DNA from: Hypomesus transpacificus
Lineage: Eukaryota; Chordata; Actinopteri; Osmeriformes; Osmeridae
Assembly (NCBI RefSeq): GCF_021917145.1
Contig: NC_061074.1
Coordinates: forward strand, 13,063,772 to 13,127,771
Direction: 5' to 3'
DNA length: 64,000 bases
Shown in pieces: positions 48,240-61,036 of this stretch. The notes below the pieces were generated by a model. It searched no databases. It saw only the letters and a program-made list of their open reading frames with translations, and had not been told where the DNA came from. Position numbers and translations under genes: made by a program. Position 1 is the stretch's first letter; each line of letters opens with the position of its first letter.

Positions 48240-49220
48240 GAAGCCCCCTTGGAGCCTCCAGTTCCCACAGTATGTGTCAGCACGCCTCACTCTCCCCTCG
48301 CTCCTCAAAGACATACTGTGAAAACTGGCACCGTCTGTACTTTGGTTTTGACCTACTTTGAGGCATCTTTGAGTGGTATGCATATAGACAATTGGCGTTT
48401 GTAGTATGAGGTCCACAGACAGCAGCAGCATTGCAGACGTGTTCGAAATCATCTGGGGTACCGTGCATGATTAGTCACAGCTCAGATATAGTAATAACAC
48501 GTCTAACTTATCACTGACCCATTCGATACAAGATAGCAGTTAACACATGGTATACTGTCTTTATAAATGTGGGGGGATACAAATTTAACTCTGAATGTAC
48601 TTGCATATACTTTAATTGTAAGACATTTGAGTTCCCAAAGAAAATCTCTGATTACGATCAGTGGTGTTCCAATCAGCTCACTGTGCAAACGCAAAGAGTG
48701 TCCTGCCGTTTCAGTGCATTCGTTTTCAAGGGGCTGCATTATATCTTTTTTTTTTTTTTTTTACAAACTGACACCGGAGGCAAACAGCCTTGCAGAGTTA
48801 ACTGAAACCAGTCCAGTGTGAGAGAGCAGAGGCCTCTCTCCCTCTGCAGGGATGGGGGAGCAAGAGCTGTGCTCACTGCCTCTGGGGCTGATTGCCAAAT
48901 GCCCCCCTGCCCTCCCACCCCACACTCGCCCCCCATCCCAAAGTCAACTGAACCTCCTGCCATTCCAGCCCCCTACCCCCCCCCCCCCTACCCAGCCTCC
49001 CTCCCCCCCCCCCCCCCCCCCCCCACCACCCCATGCTCCCCTGGGCCTGGAACTCCAATCACAGACCTGCAGCCTCCCGCCTCTCTCCCCTTCCCTCTCT
49101 CCTTTCCTTCACTTTCTCTGGATCTGGCGCCCCCCCTCCTTTAAGCCTGCGATTGCACCACTCCATTGTGGAGTCTGTCTCTTGTACTCCAAGCGGTCCC
49201 AGCTGCTGCTTCCAGTGTCT
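47157..49220. other. intergenic c2cd3 / p4ha3, simple repeats
   Basis: Includes the c2cd3 promoter side and the p4ha3 3' UTR. Holds a (TG)n/(AC)n pair near 48027-48056, a long AC repeat, a poly(T) run near 48750 and C-rich runs at about 48970-49024. The proline-rich plus-strand frames near 48850-49140 are by-products of the C runs. No further gene seen. Confidence 0.6.
48159..48237. repeat. (AC)n microsatellite
   Basis: About 79 bases of uninterrupted AC repeat. Confidence 0.97.
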
Positions 49221-52200
49221 TCACTCTTCAGGGTTAGTGCTGCAGCGACGCTGGAACTCCTGGCCATACTCATGGATCCATTTGTTAGCCACTGGAACAT
49301 ACATTTAGTATATTGTGTCATGATCTAATCCCAAAACGTTTTTTTTCTACTTCTAAGAAGCATTAAGAACTCATGCGCAAGACTTGAAGAAAAAGTTTCT
49401 CCTTAAACGGCCATAGTAATGACTAATATACTGCATCTTTCTTTGCTTCTGTAAGTATAGTGTCCTTGGCCGGGTTTCCCAGATTCGTTAAGAAGCTCTT
49501 AACGCCAAGAACTTCTTAGGAGCGTTTTAAGAACGCTCTAGAACGCTCTAGAACGCTCTTAGAACGCTCTTAAGAAGCTGTTAGCGTTAAGAGCTTCTTA
49601 ACGAATCTGGGAAACCCGGCCCTTGACAGTAGCATCCAGGAGGGAGTTAAGTGATGGAATGGGGGGGGCGACCGCACATGTTTGACATCCCTCCACAGCA
49701 CACAGTGTATCACCAGCTCTATCATCCCTCCTGCATCTCTGTAATGTGACACAGATGTGGCCCTAACCCACAGTCAGGCTCTTACAGAGGCGGCTGGCCT
49801 CAAATGTACTGAAGACTACAGCTTCTTAAAAAATTTATCATAAATGCTCATACAAATAAGATATGGCCATATATGGTCATAATGTATACATTACAATTGA
49901 TGTCACACAAACTGTGCATTCTAAGCCAAACTGAGTATATTATTTATGTTTACGTGAGTACCTACACTGTAACATGCACACCAATCGTTGTTCGTCTCCA
50001 TGGTAAATATTTAGCAGTCTTACCCCATTTGTCTCCAATAAGGACAGGACAACCAGCATGCAGGGTGTCCCCGTCACCTTGACCGTTTCTATGGAGATTC
50101 CACCAGAAGAGGGCAGCATTCTGAAACACCAGACATAGGCGCGTTTGTTGCCCACAAAAAAATAAAAACAAATTGCCTTGCCTAGATTGTGTGTGGTCCT
50201 ATCCTCTAATGCAGACCTGAATCCACTAAGAAAGAGTGAGATCTTTCTTGTTTTTCTAATACTTGGGCAGAAAGTGAAACTTCACAAACCAAGATTTGAA
50301 AGTTGAACCCAGCTGAGGATGTGGCCAATTTCAACACAGTATCATTTCTTAATCTAAACTCTCTTACTCTCCTTTCTTTTGACACAACTGTATTACTGTC
50401 AGAAGAGGCCACAAGAGATTCTAAAAACAACATCATGTTAAAGAATAACCTTTCAGAAGGAATTCTTATTATGGATTAAGACAGTTTGACAGTTAAAATG
50501 TTAGAAGCCCTTTCTAGCTGTTTCTATGTGGAAACAAAAGACGATAACATTTTGATATATTTACCTGTACAACAGGAACACTGAAGTTGGCGTGGATGAA
50601 GACTGTGGACCCGCCTGCGTCAACAGAGCTGAGCTGGGTGATGACAACAGTCTCTCAAAGGTTTGTCTAGCCATGTGTGCACTACTTTAAAAGCCATCTG
50701 GTGTACTGGCGGAATTTGTCCACAGCTTACAAACATTCTAATATATACTACTTCACTCTGGAATGTTGAACTTGGACTACAGAATAACTGACTAAAATTC
50801 CGTCACACAGCACAGACAATTCATTTTTACATGCCAGAAAAAGAAGTTGCCTTACATATATCATAAACGTTGCCACTCGATTCCCAGTTTTAAGCTTAAA
50901 CAGGGGACTTGATGCTGACTGGACACATGGAGGGAAAGGGGGCCATTGTCAAAGCAAGTGGTTCAAACACACCATTCAATATTCTCATCACCCATAAGTA
51001 ACACAGGTGAGGGTACAGTCAGAGCAGCCAGAATGGATGTGTCAGAGGATAAAGCAGCTTTCAGATGTACTTACTGTAGCATGATCAAAGTGAGGTTCAT
51101 AGTGACCTCCGATACCATAGTTGACCACCTGGAGGTACTCTCCATGTGGAGGCTGGACGTTCAGCCCTGTGAGCATAGAGATGCGCTGGTCCAGTTGCCT
51201 CACAATAGGGTGTACTGTGTCCTTCAGCCATGCACTGAAAGACAAAGGAAAAAATTCCCCTCATATTTCTATTCAAATCTCTAGAGAGATTACATAGTTG
51301 TTTCATAAGGGTTGGTGTAAATTAGCGTTGTAGTAAATGTTATACGCCATAAAATTAACTCAGGCAGTGAGTATATTGAGTTGCTACACTATGGCAGCTT
51401 TGTTCAGCAGGTGAGATTTTATTGCTGCTTTTGACTGTCATGAGAGGGAACAATAAAATAGCCATTTCAGTTTGTAATAAAGCTGCAGCAACAAGCCAGA
51501 GATGATGCAGTAAATTAAGTTGTAGCTCTTATTATTAACTATGCGTCCCTTTTGGCCCCTACTGTAGAACCTGCTCATATACTGTAGTGTTTGTTCTTCA
51601 TACCTCTTGCTGATTCGATACTCAGCTGTTGCCTGCTTCTCTCCAGATGCCACCACAGACCTCCTTAACTTGTGTCATACAATGACAGAAGAAACGTATC
51701 ATTTTACTTGCATGTTAGTAATTTCACATAAATAGTAAACTTCTAGGATCCAGATGCGAGCAATTAAATTAATATTAAAAACTAAAGGTAAACGCAAGAG
51801 AAAAAGTGCGAAAACTTTGCAAGTTTTTGAATGTTGGTGAAACAAAGCCTTTAGTCACCAGAGCCATGATGGAAATACTTTGCTGGCCTATCTATCTACA
51901 AACTCCCTCTTGAATTCCCCAGAGGTTAGACAGCCAATACAGCCCTGAGACTAGACAACTAATACAGCTCGGCCTTGGAACTGACAGCAGGATGAAATAC
52001 CAAGTTCAAGGCACAGAGAGCCTACTCTGCCAACCACATGACTAACAGTCCGGGCCTGTTTCTAATCAACGCACCAGAACACCATCAAATGTCGACATAA
52101 TTATGAAATAAGTGGTGGGATTTCTATCTAAAATAAGGGTGGAAAACCTATTGGTCAGTGCCAAAACCTCACATAAGCTATGAGACATTATTTGGGTTAC

Positions 52201-55200
52201 CGCATCTTGCCAGACTAATTGAGTCAGCACAAAGTGTCTCCACTGCAAATACAATTCTCCTTTCAATGCTGCCAGGATACAACATAAATATCTTATTATC
52301 TCTCAGTTGTGAAGGAGGGAATTTTGTTTCTTGCCTTGGAGCCCTCTTAATTGAGCAGTCTTAGAAGCTACGCCAAGGACTTCACAGTACAGGACAGCGT
52401 TGCATTAAGCTGTGTGTTAAATTATTGGAACCATGTCAACTATTTCTTCAAAGGTGTTTTGATGTTGGAGATGTCTCAATCCCTTCAGTATTGTTGTACT
52501 TTATCCAGACAGAATTCAGAGCCATGCAGATGCGATGTAGACATAAGGAAACAAATCTTGGTTGATATAAGCTTTTGTTGGGCATTTCAATGTAAGAGAC
52601 AAAGAGAGAGAGAGACAGACTTAAACATCTTGTTAAATCATGCAGAGCAAAAATAACCTGGCAACCTTTCACTAAAACCTTCCATCATGACTTTGAGCAG
52701 GGTAGTGTAAGGGGCCAGACCACTGGAGAAAACTATGATGGGAAACTTCCGAAAATAACTAACCCCAATAGTCATGACTGCCAGCGCCTAGTCAGTATGC
52801 ACACTCACTCTCCAGCTAAACCTTTCCAGATGTAATTAACACTTACCAAATAGAAGAGATCTCCTCAGTCTTAATATAATCCTAATAGTTTACGGAATAA
52901 AGCGTGCTACAATAGGTTACATTGTCCTTATCATGGTTTCAGTTACTGACCCCAGGATGGGCATGGAGCTTGATGTTGTTACCCTCAGCGTCAGTGATGA
53001 AGCTGTGGTAGAGGACCACGAACGGCTGCAGGCTGAGAACCTCTCGTTTGACTGGCTTCAGCAACAGCGTCGGACTGCCATTGGTGAAGTAGTCACAGAA
53101 GAGGTCAGGGTTCTCATAGTGCTTTGGCTGTGAGAGAAACGTGCATCTGAAGTCATTTATTGAAGCCAGAACAGCGAGAAAGCATTGGTAATTTTCTTTT
53201 CACTCACAGAACTTGTTTTGAATGTTCTTCCATCCTTGCTAACTAGTATGAGAATAAAGCCAACTCTCAGTTTGTTTTGAAAAATCACAACAGTTTTGCA
53301 TGACATTTTAATCAACATATGATTTGAAGCCAGCGATTGTCACTTTGAAGATCAAGCTTCTTTTGCATTCAGTTCAAGACATGATTAGCAGTACCGTAAT
53401 GTTATGACTGCGGATAAAAATCTACCTGATGACTTTGTGTCTGGCACAGTCTCTCATATGCGTTCCTTGTCCTGAGATAAGTGGTGTTGGGCCTTTTCAA
53501 CACTCCATCAGAATCCTGTAACTGTGGACTTTCAACAAGCAACCTCTCGTACTTCTCCACGTTCTGTAGAACTCTGCCGTTCATGGGATCTGAATGGCCA
53601 AGGAATATATCAATATTATTCACACAGTCATCACATGCTCCATCTGTACAATCCTGAATCAAGTCAACATGCAGTATATATATATAAGGATTCAAACCAA
53701 AATATCCCACCCCCTTCCTTCAATGCCACTATACGCAGCACAGATGTGGTCCCGGTTTCTTTCTTCACAGTAAGTACATTGCATTCTGTATCTACATTAC
53801 ATTACACATACTCAGAATATAAGCAACAAGAAGCTTGCTGAGAGAGTGGGCGGAGAGGCAGTGGGTACTAGCTAGATTAAAAATGATGTATTTCTTGGAT
53901 TGATGTGTGAAGCAGATGTCCAAACTAAGTCCAGTTGGTGGAATTCCATGCTATGGTTTAGTAGTAGGATATTTTGACTGGAAAGTATTACCGTGGTGAA
54001 GCAACTCCTGGGAGAGACTGAGTGCATAGGTCACGTTTCCTGTCTGAGAAAACAAAGAGAAAGGAGTGTTCTCATGACTACAAACTATCTGTGGTGTCTC
54101 CGGTATTATAATATGATACCCTGTCACTACAGGGTACCCACCTTAAAGTGTGAGAAAGCCAGGTGGTCCAGAGCATCTTCCAGAGTGCCCTCGTTCTCTG
54201 GGCTCCACTCCCCTCCTGACCCACGGAACAGGCGGACAGACTCCTCCAGCCATTGGACAGAGTGGTAGTAATCCTCCTGCTCATAGGCTACCTGAAACCA
54301 CACCAGCGGCGGCTGCTGTATGTGTCTTCTTACTTCAGTACAGATGATCAAGTGTCAACCATTTCTTTGGGCATTTCTAATCCAAGGTATTTCTCATTGG
54401 ATACTTCTTACTGCTTAAAGGCAGGATTGGTACGTTTTGCCAGGATTCAAAGGATTCAAACCAAACTATTCCACCCCCTCCCTTTAAAGCCACTCCCCAC
54501 ACATGAACTCATTGACTGACTACTGCCAGGTAGACAGACAGGTAGCCCGTCCAAATAATGATAATCATCAAGTTCAGTCCAAACTAAATGATTGGTCGTG
54601 TTTATTACAGTCCTGTGAGCCTACAGATATCAGATGTATTTCATTTTGCTGTCAAACCTTTAGATTTATTAGTTGCTATCCCGATGTTAAGTTTATTCAG
54701 CTAATATGACAAAAAGTGCATTTCAATAACATTACCGACCCTGACTTTCAGAGTTACTTGGATTTCCCACCTCAAAAATGAGCATGGAAACTGGGTTTGG
54801 ACAAAACATTGTGCAAGAGATTTTTTGTTTACATTTACAAAACAATTCTTGCTGAAACCTACCAAAACTGTGAAGGGACCTTGAAAGCTTTGTTAGAGTA
54901 TAAGTGAGTCATGTCAGGCTGAGTCACTTAAAAAAATGTTGCAAGGATGTGATTCTCAAGGCTGTAGTTTTGGACTTGCCCTAACCCTAACTCTCCAAAA
55001 CGTGGATAATGACAGCACATGGATCTTGAACTGCTGGTTTTAAACAACTATAAAATTGCCGTAGCAAGCTGTAAGTGCACGTCTGGATGACTTCTCCCTT
55101 AAAAAAAAGCATATGTTAAGGAACTCTTGTAGATTGTCATGGTGAAGTAAAGAGGATATTCTCACACTCGCATTGGGACTTCCTTAGAGAAGGATGATGT

Positions 55201-56609
55201 CTTTTCCATTACATTTATATCCCTCCCACAGTGTCTCTACTGTGCATCATCATTGTAGTGAGACAGCCGAGTTCATTGTGGGACGTGACCCAAAGCTGGA
55301 GTGTTTTTTAACCTTTCTGTATGAGGGAACACTCTGGTCATCCCAACAAGATTCCCCTGGCACATAAAGGAGGAATTCAGTGGCGACTGAGAGAGGCAGA
55401 TGGGAACTTAACTTTTATAGTCTTCTATGGATGGAATACTAATTAGACCTATTCTCACTGAGCTCCCTTGGTCTTGTACTCCTCATGTTGCTGATCTCAT
55501 TCCCCTACTCTGCATATCCAATTGAGAGGTCAGAGGAGAACACACACACACGGGTTAAGTTACCTTTCCGACCAGAAAGCAGTCATCTCCAGAGAGTGGG
55601 ATGGAAACTGGTGGACTGTAGATGTTAATAGGGTTGCCATTTGTCCCCCTCTGGAAGTGGCCCCTCACCAGCCCCCCCACCTGAAGATCATACACATCCT
55701 GCAGCCTCATCAGACCTCTAGCTGCCCCATACAGGTCCTCCAGTTTGGGCAAGATGGCCTCTTCTTCCTTGTAACCTGACCTGAGGGCTGAAATACCAGC
55801 AGAAGATCACAAAGCATGTGAAGGTGGGGTGCTGACAGGTCAATGCAAAGGAGGGGGACAGACCCCTGTAAAACCTGTGTCCTAGGTCATCTCAGTTACT
55901 AGGACCAGATGTGCTTTTAGGAGAGCAGTAAAACCTTGGGTGTTCTCAACGGCCTCTTCACTGTAAACCACGTTCTGCCACTCTGACTGTAAACGCTTGA
56001 TCAGCGTAAACGCCACCAGTGGGTTTGATATCGATGCTGCTGCTCCACTGTACACTTCTTTATGCAAGTCAGACACTTTTGAATAGAACCTGGGAAAATA
56101 ATTACTTTTATCAATGAGTCGAGATAAATAAAAAAAACGTAGCCTACTCATTGTAGCAATTGGTTTGCTACTGATAGGCTACGAAGGTAGGCTGTACAAC
56201 GTTAATAAGTCTAGCCCCTTGACGCAATGGTAATGGTAGGAAAAACATAAACACATTGCAAAGTTTAAACAATAAGACTGAAGCATTGGCGAATAAAGGT
56301 TTAAGAAAGTCATACCTATATTGCCAATACTATGAGACACGCGGCTTCTTAGTAAGAAAGTCCCTATAGATTAGATACTAGACAAACATGCCCCTGCATC
56401 TCACCTGTCACTCACCTTTTGATGTCGTCTAGTCTCTCTGACTCGTGCTCGATGTACGTTTGTAAATGACTGATAAGTTCTCTTTCAACATTAATGGCTT
56501 GCTTAATGTTCAGTAACGACGTGTACATCTCACCAAAAGACAATGGAATTGCAATCACACTGATCAATCCCCAAATATAGTAAAAATGTATAGGTTGGAA
56601 AAAAGGCAT
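49221..56609 (-). CDS. p4ha3: prolyl 4-hydroxylase subunit alpha-3
   Basis: ER enzyme that makes 4-hydroxyproline in procollagen using Fe(II), 2-oxoglutarate, O2 and ascorbate; it pairs with PDI. Thirteen exons: 56609-56416, 56089-55935, 55787-55564, 54291-54138, 54039-53992, 53589-53426, 53127-52951, 51668-51604, 51234-51075, 50918-50856, 50633-50565, 50120-50024, 49291-49221. They give 546 residues (human about 544). A signal peptide precedes the N-terminal dimerisation region. LMRLQDVYDL and EDYYHSVQWLEESVRLF belong to the TPR-like peptide-binding domain. HYEPHFDHA supplies iron ligands His442 and Asp444; LHAGCPVLIGDKW supplies His512 and the 2-oxoglutarate-binding Lys522. The start at 56609 has A at -3; the in-frame ATG at 56636 would add nine residues. 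The place next to c2cd3 fits P4HA3 rather than P4HA1 or P4HA2. One acceptor (51669) uses AAG. Confidence 0.96.
49469..49620. mobile_element. 152-bp palindromic MITE with 5-bp target-site duplication
   Basis: Lies in the last p4ha3 intron. The ends are inverted repeats (GCCGGGTTTCCCAGATTCGT and its reverse complement), and the arms continue with few mismatches (GTTAAGAAGCTCTTAACG). The middle holds tandem GAACGCTCTA ten-mers. CCTTG flanks both sides (49464-49468 and 49621-49625). No coding capacity; the superfamily is not certain. Confidence 0.85.
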
Positions 56610-57333
56610 TTTTGTTCGGTAGCTACAAGGCTTCATCACAACAGACTCCAGGTTCCCAGTTATTAACAACTGTGATTTCCATATAGTGCTGATAGCTACA
56701 CGCTTATTCTTTTTCAGGACTGTTGACCGCGCTCTGTCCCTCCGCCTTGCAAAAATCAAACATTCGTTACCAGCAAAGCACATCGTTGTCTCTGAAAAAT
56801 GAAGTCAGTTTTCATTATCATAAGGAAAACACAAACTTATATTATAATAATCAAATGAAGTCGTCTACTGACTCAGAAAAAAGTTTTACTTTAAAAGGTA
56901 TTTATTTTTAATTTCCTATCGAATTAGGCGACTCAGTCATTTTAAGACCGTCATGTGGTTCACCTAGCGTTAACTGAACACGCAACTCGTTACTGAATTA
57001 GTTCACCAAATTATTATACCAAGAGCATCCTTCAATTGTTATCACGTAGACGTAAATTAATTTGTTGCGATTATTTTAAAATTGGGATTACAGTGACACC
57101 TATGGGTATTAAAGGATAACATTTCGGCCAATGCAGCCTACATGGACTGTACGAAAAAGCCAAATAACTATAGTTCTGGCACAATTATGAACTTTTTGTA
57201 GTATTTTTTATATCGATCATCGAATAATTACATTCATTGCATGATAAAGTCATGTTATTACTTCATCACTATCAGGGATATTTTATTAGTATTTTACAGG
57301 CAGGGACATTTACATGTTAGGACAACTGGATTT
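56610..57333. other. p4ha3 5' flank and spacer to the receptor cluster
   Basis: No TATA box was recognised for p4ha3. No gene seen. Sequence near 57143-57165 resembles 60514-60535, just outside the main duplication. Confidence 0.45.
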
Positions 57334-57816
57334 AAACCATCAGGAAATAGTTATTAAATTACCTCAATCTAAGATGCATCATTCCAAAACAGAAAGATGG
57401 CACACAGCTAAGGACTGTAACATGTAGGCTGGCCAGACTGTACACTGTAGACTCATATAAGGAGCACTACGCCCATAAAATTGATCAGACAAGCGGATTA
57501 CAAATGTATGGTATTTCAACACACAATTACAGAACAGCAAAAGCCTCCATCTACTTTAGTTACAATATCATGCTGAAGAAAGTTTCTATATTGTTGAAAA
57601 CTGTGCAATTGCCCAGAGTTTTTTGTTGGTACAGATTTTGTTAATATACATGTGACATTTCAATGCTGCAATTTCCCTTTGGGTTATTATAAAGTACCAA
57701 CTACTATATCCTTGTATCATCATTCTGCTCACATTTCATTGTTGTTTTCCAAAAATTGCCATCCAGTTGTCTGTATGAACTTAGACACAGCCCAGGGAGG
57801 GTAGGCTAGAACACAG

Positions 57817-58764
57817 TCATCTACCCCTGTGCTTGGCCAAGACCCTGGTTCTGGGTGCGACCGTGTATGACCAGCAGGGGACAGCTCTCCTCATGTGGAC
57901 TCTGATATTCTCGTCCCGCAGGCCGTAGATGAGCGGGCTGAGGAAGCGAGGCAGCAGGATGAAGCAGAAGTAATTAAAGAAGGAAATGTGCTCCCTCAGC
58001 CAGCCAACCTGCAGCACAATCACGCTTTCTGTGATCGGGTGTGTGAAGGCCATCATGCAGAGCAGCAACTGGACACCGTGGAGCAGCACTGTGTGCATGG
58101 CCTTTCCCACCGACGCCCTGTCCTGTCGCAGCTTCCTGGTCTCCAGCAGGATCCTCATGTAGGTGAACAGGATGATGGCCGCCACCCCGGCAAAGAACAA
58201 CCCGTTGAGGGTGACCTTGAACAGAGTCTGTATTGGCGAGGTGCTCAGGACCACAGTTTTACACAGCACGGGGGTGGACAGGAAGTCAACGCCAGGCTGG
58301 ACCTTGCCCAAGGAGTAATCTACTATGGGCAGGATGCTGCTGACCAGCCACAGGACCAGGATGATGATCCATATGCGGTCTGAACGCCAGGCAGGTGGGC
58401 ACTGCAGGGGGTAGAAGATGGCCACGTAGCGCTCCAGTGACATTGTGGCTAGGATCAAAGGTGTGTTCTGGAAGGTGGCGGTGGAGAAGAAGAGCAGAGG
58501 CATGCAGTAGACACTGGCGATGCGTACCTGGCCCATCACGAGGAGGAAGAGCAGCACGGAGGTAAGGAGCTGCAGGGTGTCATTGATCAACATGTAGGCG
58601 AACAGGATGTAACGTGAACTCTCCAGGAACTGTCTGTGAGATGCAAAGATGTGTAGCATGATCACAATGCAGTAGAGGAAGATGCAGAAGAATGGGATGA
58701 CCACACACACCTTGACGATCACAGACAGGTTGGCACTGCCTGACGTCTCGTTCAGATTCTGCAT
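57817..58764 (-). CDS. odorant receptor, 131-2-like (copy A)
   Basis: Seven-transmembrane class A GPCR, single coding exon, 315 residues, intact. The N-terminus has glycosylation sequons (NET at 5-7 region, NLS). MSLERYVAIFYPL is the end of TM3 (ERY instead of the usual DRY). LLHGVQLLLCMMAF and LPRFLSPLIYGLRDE are typical of the fish odorant receptor 131-2-like group as I remember it. On the gene strand upstream there is a TATA box (58926-58932), a short non-coding exon ending CTCAG|GTAGGG, and an acceptor TTTTTCCAG about 35 bases before the ATG, so the gene probably has one 5' non-coding exon. Its ligand cannot be inferred. Confidence 0.9.
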   Translation of the reverse strand: MQNLNETSGSANLSVIVKVCVVIPFFCIFLYCIVIMLHIFASHRQFLESSRYILFAYMLINDTLQLLTSVLLFLLVMGQVRIASVYCMPLLFFSTATFQNTPLILATMSLERYVAIFYPLQCPPAWRSDRIWIIILVLWLVSSILPIVDYSLGKVQPGVDFLSTPVLCKTVVLSTSPIQTLFKVTLNGLFFAGVAAIILFTYMRILLETRKLRQDRASVGKAMHTVLLHGVQLLLCMMAFTHPITESVIVLQVGWLREHISFFNYFCFILLPRFLSPLIYGLRDENIRVHMRRAVPCWSYTVAPRTRVLAKHRGR

Positions 58765-58925
58765 TTTTCACCGAGACCCAAAGAGCCCACAATGGAAATC
58801 TGGAAAAACAAGTTGACACTATGGATTAAAAAAAATTGAAGATATTGTTTTCTGCATGTTATCCAAAATGACTTTAACCCTACCTGAGAACATCCTCTCC
58901 AGACAGTGTTTGGACTTGATGTAGA

Positions 58926-58932
58926 TTTTATA
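58926..58932 (-). promoter_or_regulatory. TATA box of odorant receptor copy A
   Basis: TATAAAA on the minus strand, 160 bases before the ATG; part of the delay is a predicted 5' intron. About 70-130 bases further upstream are a TCTCCCGGGACA string and TAATTA-type homeodomain motifs (e.g. in GTAATTAAAGC near 59060), the sort of sites expected in receptor promoters. Confidence 0.6.
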
Positions 58933-59871
58933 CATTCATGACTGCATATTGCTCCTATTCGGTTCTTTAATTTTCCTACCCTCCCTCCAATATGACAGTC
59001 TCTTGATTTCTCCCGGGACAGATTAATTTCATGCCATTGTCATTGTGAATCAAGTTTGTAATTAAAGCTAAACTTCCTTAGCAGGTGAAGTGCTCAATGA
59101 AGGATGACAAAATACTTTTCAAGGGTTTAATTAACCAATGTCAACGTTGATTTAGTAAAGACTGATCAATTAAATGATCCATTTGACAAAGTAAAAAAGC
59201 AATAGTTAATATCTATTATTTAGCTGTTTCATTAACTACTATTGTAATTGCCTTCACTTTTGCTTGCCGCTTTTTACCTTTCCACATACAGAAGGCCTAC
59301 ATCAATAGTTTACCTTACAACATTTTTTTATCTGTTCAATGGCATCCATGCTTTGGAGTGAATACTGTATTATCGATCAAATAATGTATATGATTTATTT
59401 AATTGTTTTACAGTGTTTTTTTTTTTTTTTTTTAAAGGGTTAATATACAGAAGGCCCTAAAAATGAAAGGCCAACCCCCTGAACGGGGACTGTTTTTGTT
59501 GTTGTAGAGAGCATGATGAAACCTTATGTCACCACGGTTTGTTTACTCTTGATGGGGATGGATCGTATTGGATGAGGAGAAAGGAGTCTCAAGATGTCCC
59601 CAGTGGACAGTTAGGGAGCTGTCCCCATGTTCCCTGATTAGAAATTAACCAGACTAGTAGATAATTACCAGAGAGCTCCAGAGTCTAGTCTAATTGTGCA
59701 ACCTTATGTTTTATTTAGTTTGATAAACAATTTGACTCTGTGGACAGCAGCATATTGGAGCCTTCTTTATGTAACTCATGCGTCAGTAATGAAGTCAGCT
59801 GGGGCTAGACCAGGGCTTGACCAGAGTGATATTTTTCAAAGGGGTAATTTCAAACCTTTATGCAATTTATT

Positions 59872-60540
59872 TTAACACGATACAGCGTGCACACAGCATT
59901 AAGGCCTATATGAAATTGTGTTGGTCATTACGCACTATTTGAGCCTGCCCTTGCGGCACTATTCACGGACAATCTTGCATGACGTTGCGTTGGTACATTT
60001 AGCCTACAGATTGACCGGTCATTCTGCACAACACTATAGGCTCTCAAAAGCTTTGGTTTATTAGTTTGTGATTGCATTCCCCACAGCATGCGGAACTTGT
60101 CATAAAGTTAGCGATAACAAAGCCCACCCATTTAGAGAGAAGATATGATTGGTCAATTTTACTGTCAATGGAAATTAGTCTTTCATGGTATTACTATTAA
60201 TCGTCCCTCTGTAAATTCATAGCTGGACCACCAATCACAGAGCTGCATAGCATTTTCCTCCCAACAACGGAGCCTGCAAAATTCTGATAGGGTGACAACA
60301 GGGGATTTTTTCATTTAACTCTTCACAACACAAACTGAACAGACAAGATTGAAGGGTTTATTTAAAAAACATTGTCCTTAGATTGTCAAATTATGAATAG
60401 ATAAAATACAATTTGAACAGATTACTTTTAATATATATATTTTATATAATATATTTTGTAACTATATTAGGCCCTTCCTGAGGGCTTAGAGGGCCCTGAC
60501 GGTTCGCCCCTGCTGTACGACAAAGCCAATAACTGCATTA
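59872..60540. other. unique spacer between duplicated receptor units
   Basis: No copy in the window and no gene. Short TA-rich stretch at about 60430-60465. The end near 60485-60512 (GAGGGCCCTGACGGTTCGCC then CCTG) looks like a transposon terminus, but a matching left end was not found. Confidence 0.5.
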
Positions 60541-61036
60541 AAACCATCAGGAAATAGTTATTAAATTGCCTTAATCAAAGATGCATTATTCCAAGACAGA
60601 AAGTCGGCACACAGCTAAGGACTGTAACATGTAGGCTGGCTAGACTGTACAATGTAGACTCATATAAGGAGCACTACACCCGTGGAATTGATCAGACAAA
60701 CGGATTACAAATGTATGGTTTGTAGCTACTCAATTTCAGCACACAATTACAGAACAGTAGAAGCCTCCATCTACTTTAGTTACAATATCATGCTGAGGAA
60801 AGTTTCTATATCGTTGAAAACTGTGCAGTTACCCAGAGTTTTTTGTGGTACAGATTTTGTTAATATACATGTGACACTCATGCCTGCTACAATGCTGCAA
60901 TTTCCCTTTGGGTATCTATAAAGTACCAACTACTATATCCTTGTATCATCATTCTGCCCACATTCCACTGTTGTTTTTTCTAACAATTACCATCCAGAAC
61001 TTAGACCAAACCCAGGGAGGGTAGTCTAGAACACAG

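Larger units (their letters stand above)
57334..59871. repeat. odorant-receptor tandem duplication, copy A
   Basis: About 2.5 kb near-identical by eye to 60541-63096 in the same orientation, including the receptor, its 5' and 3' flanks and promoter. Small indels distinguish the copies. Confidence 0.93.

Noticed and set aside
48818-49144. Proline-rich plus-strand frames
   Set aside because: Come from C-rich runs in the p4ha3 3' flank; no gene structure.
57895-58383. Gln/Asp-rich plus-strand frames opposite both odorant receptors
   Set aside because: Antisense shadows of the receptor coding sequence; duplicated only because the receptor is.
60299-60512. 214-bp transposon with CAGGGG...CCCCTG ends
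   Set aside because: Only six bases of the ends match and no target-site duplication was found.
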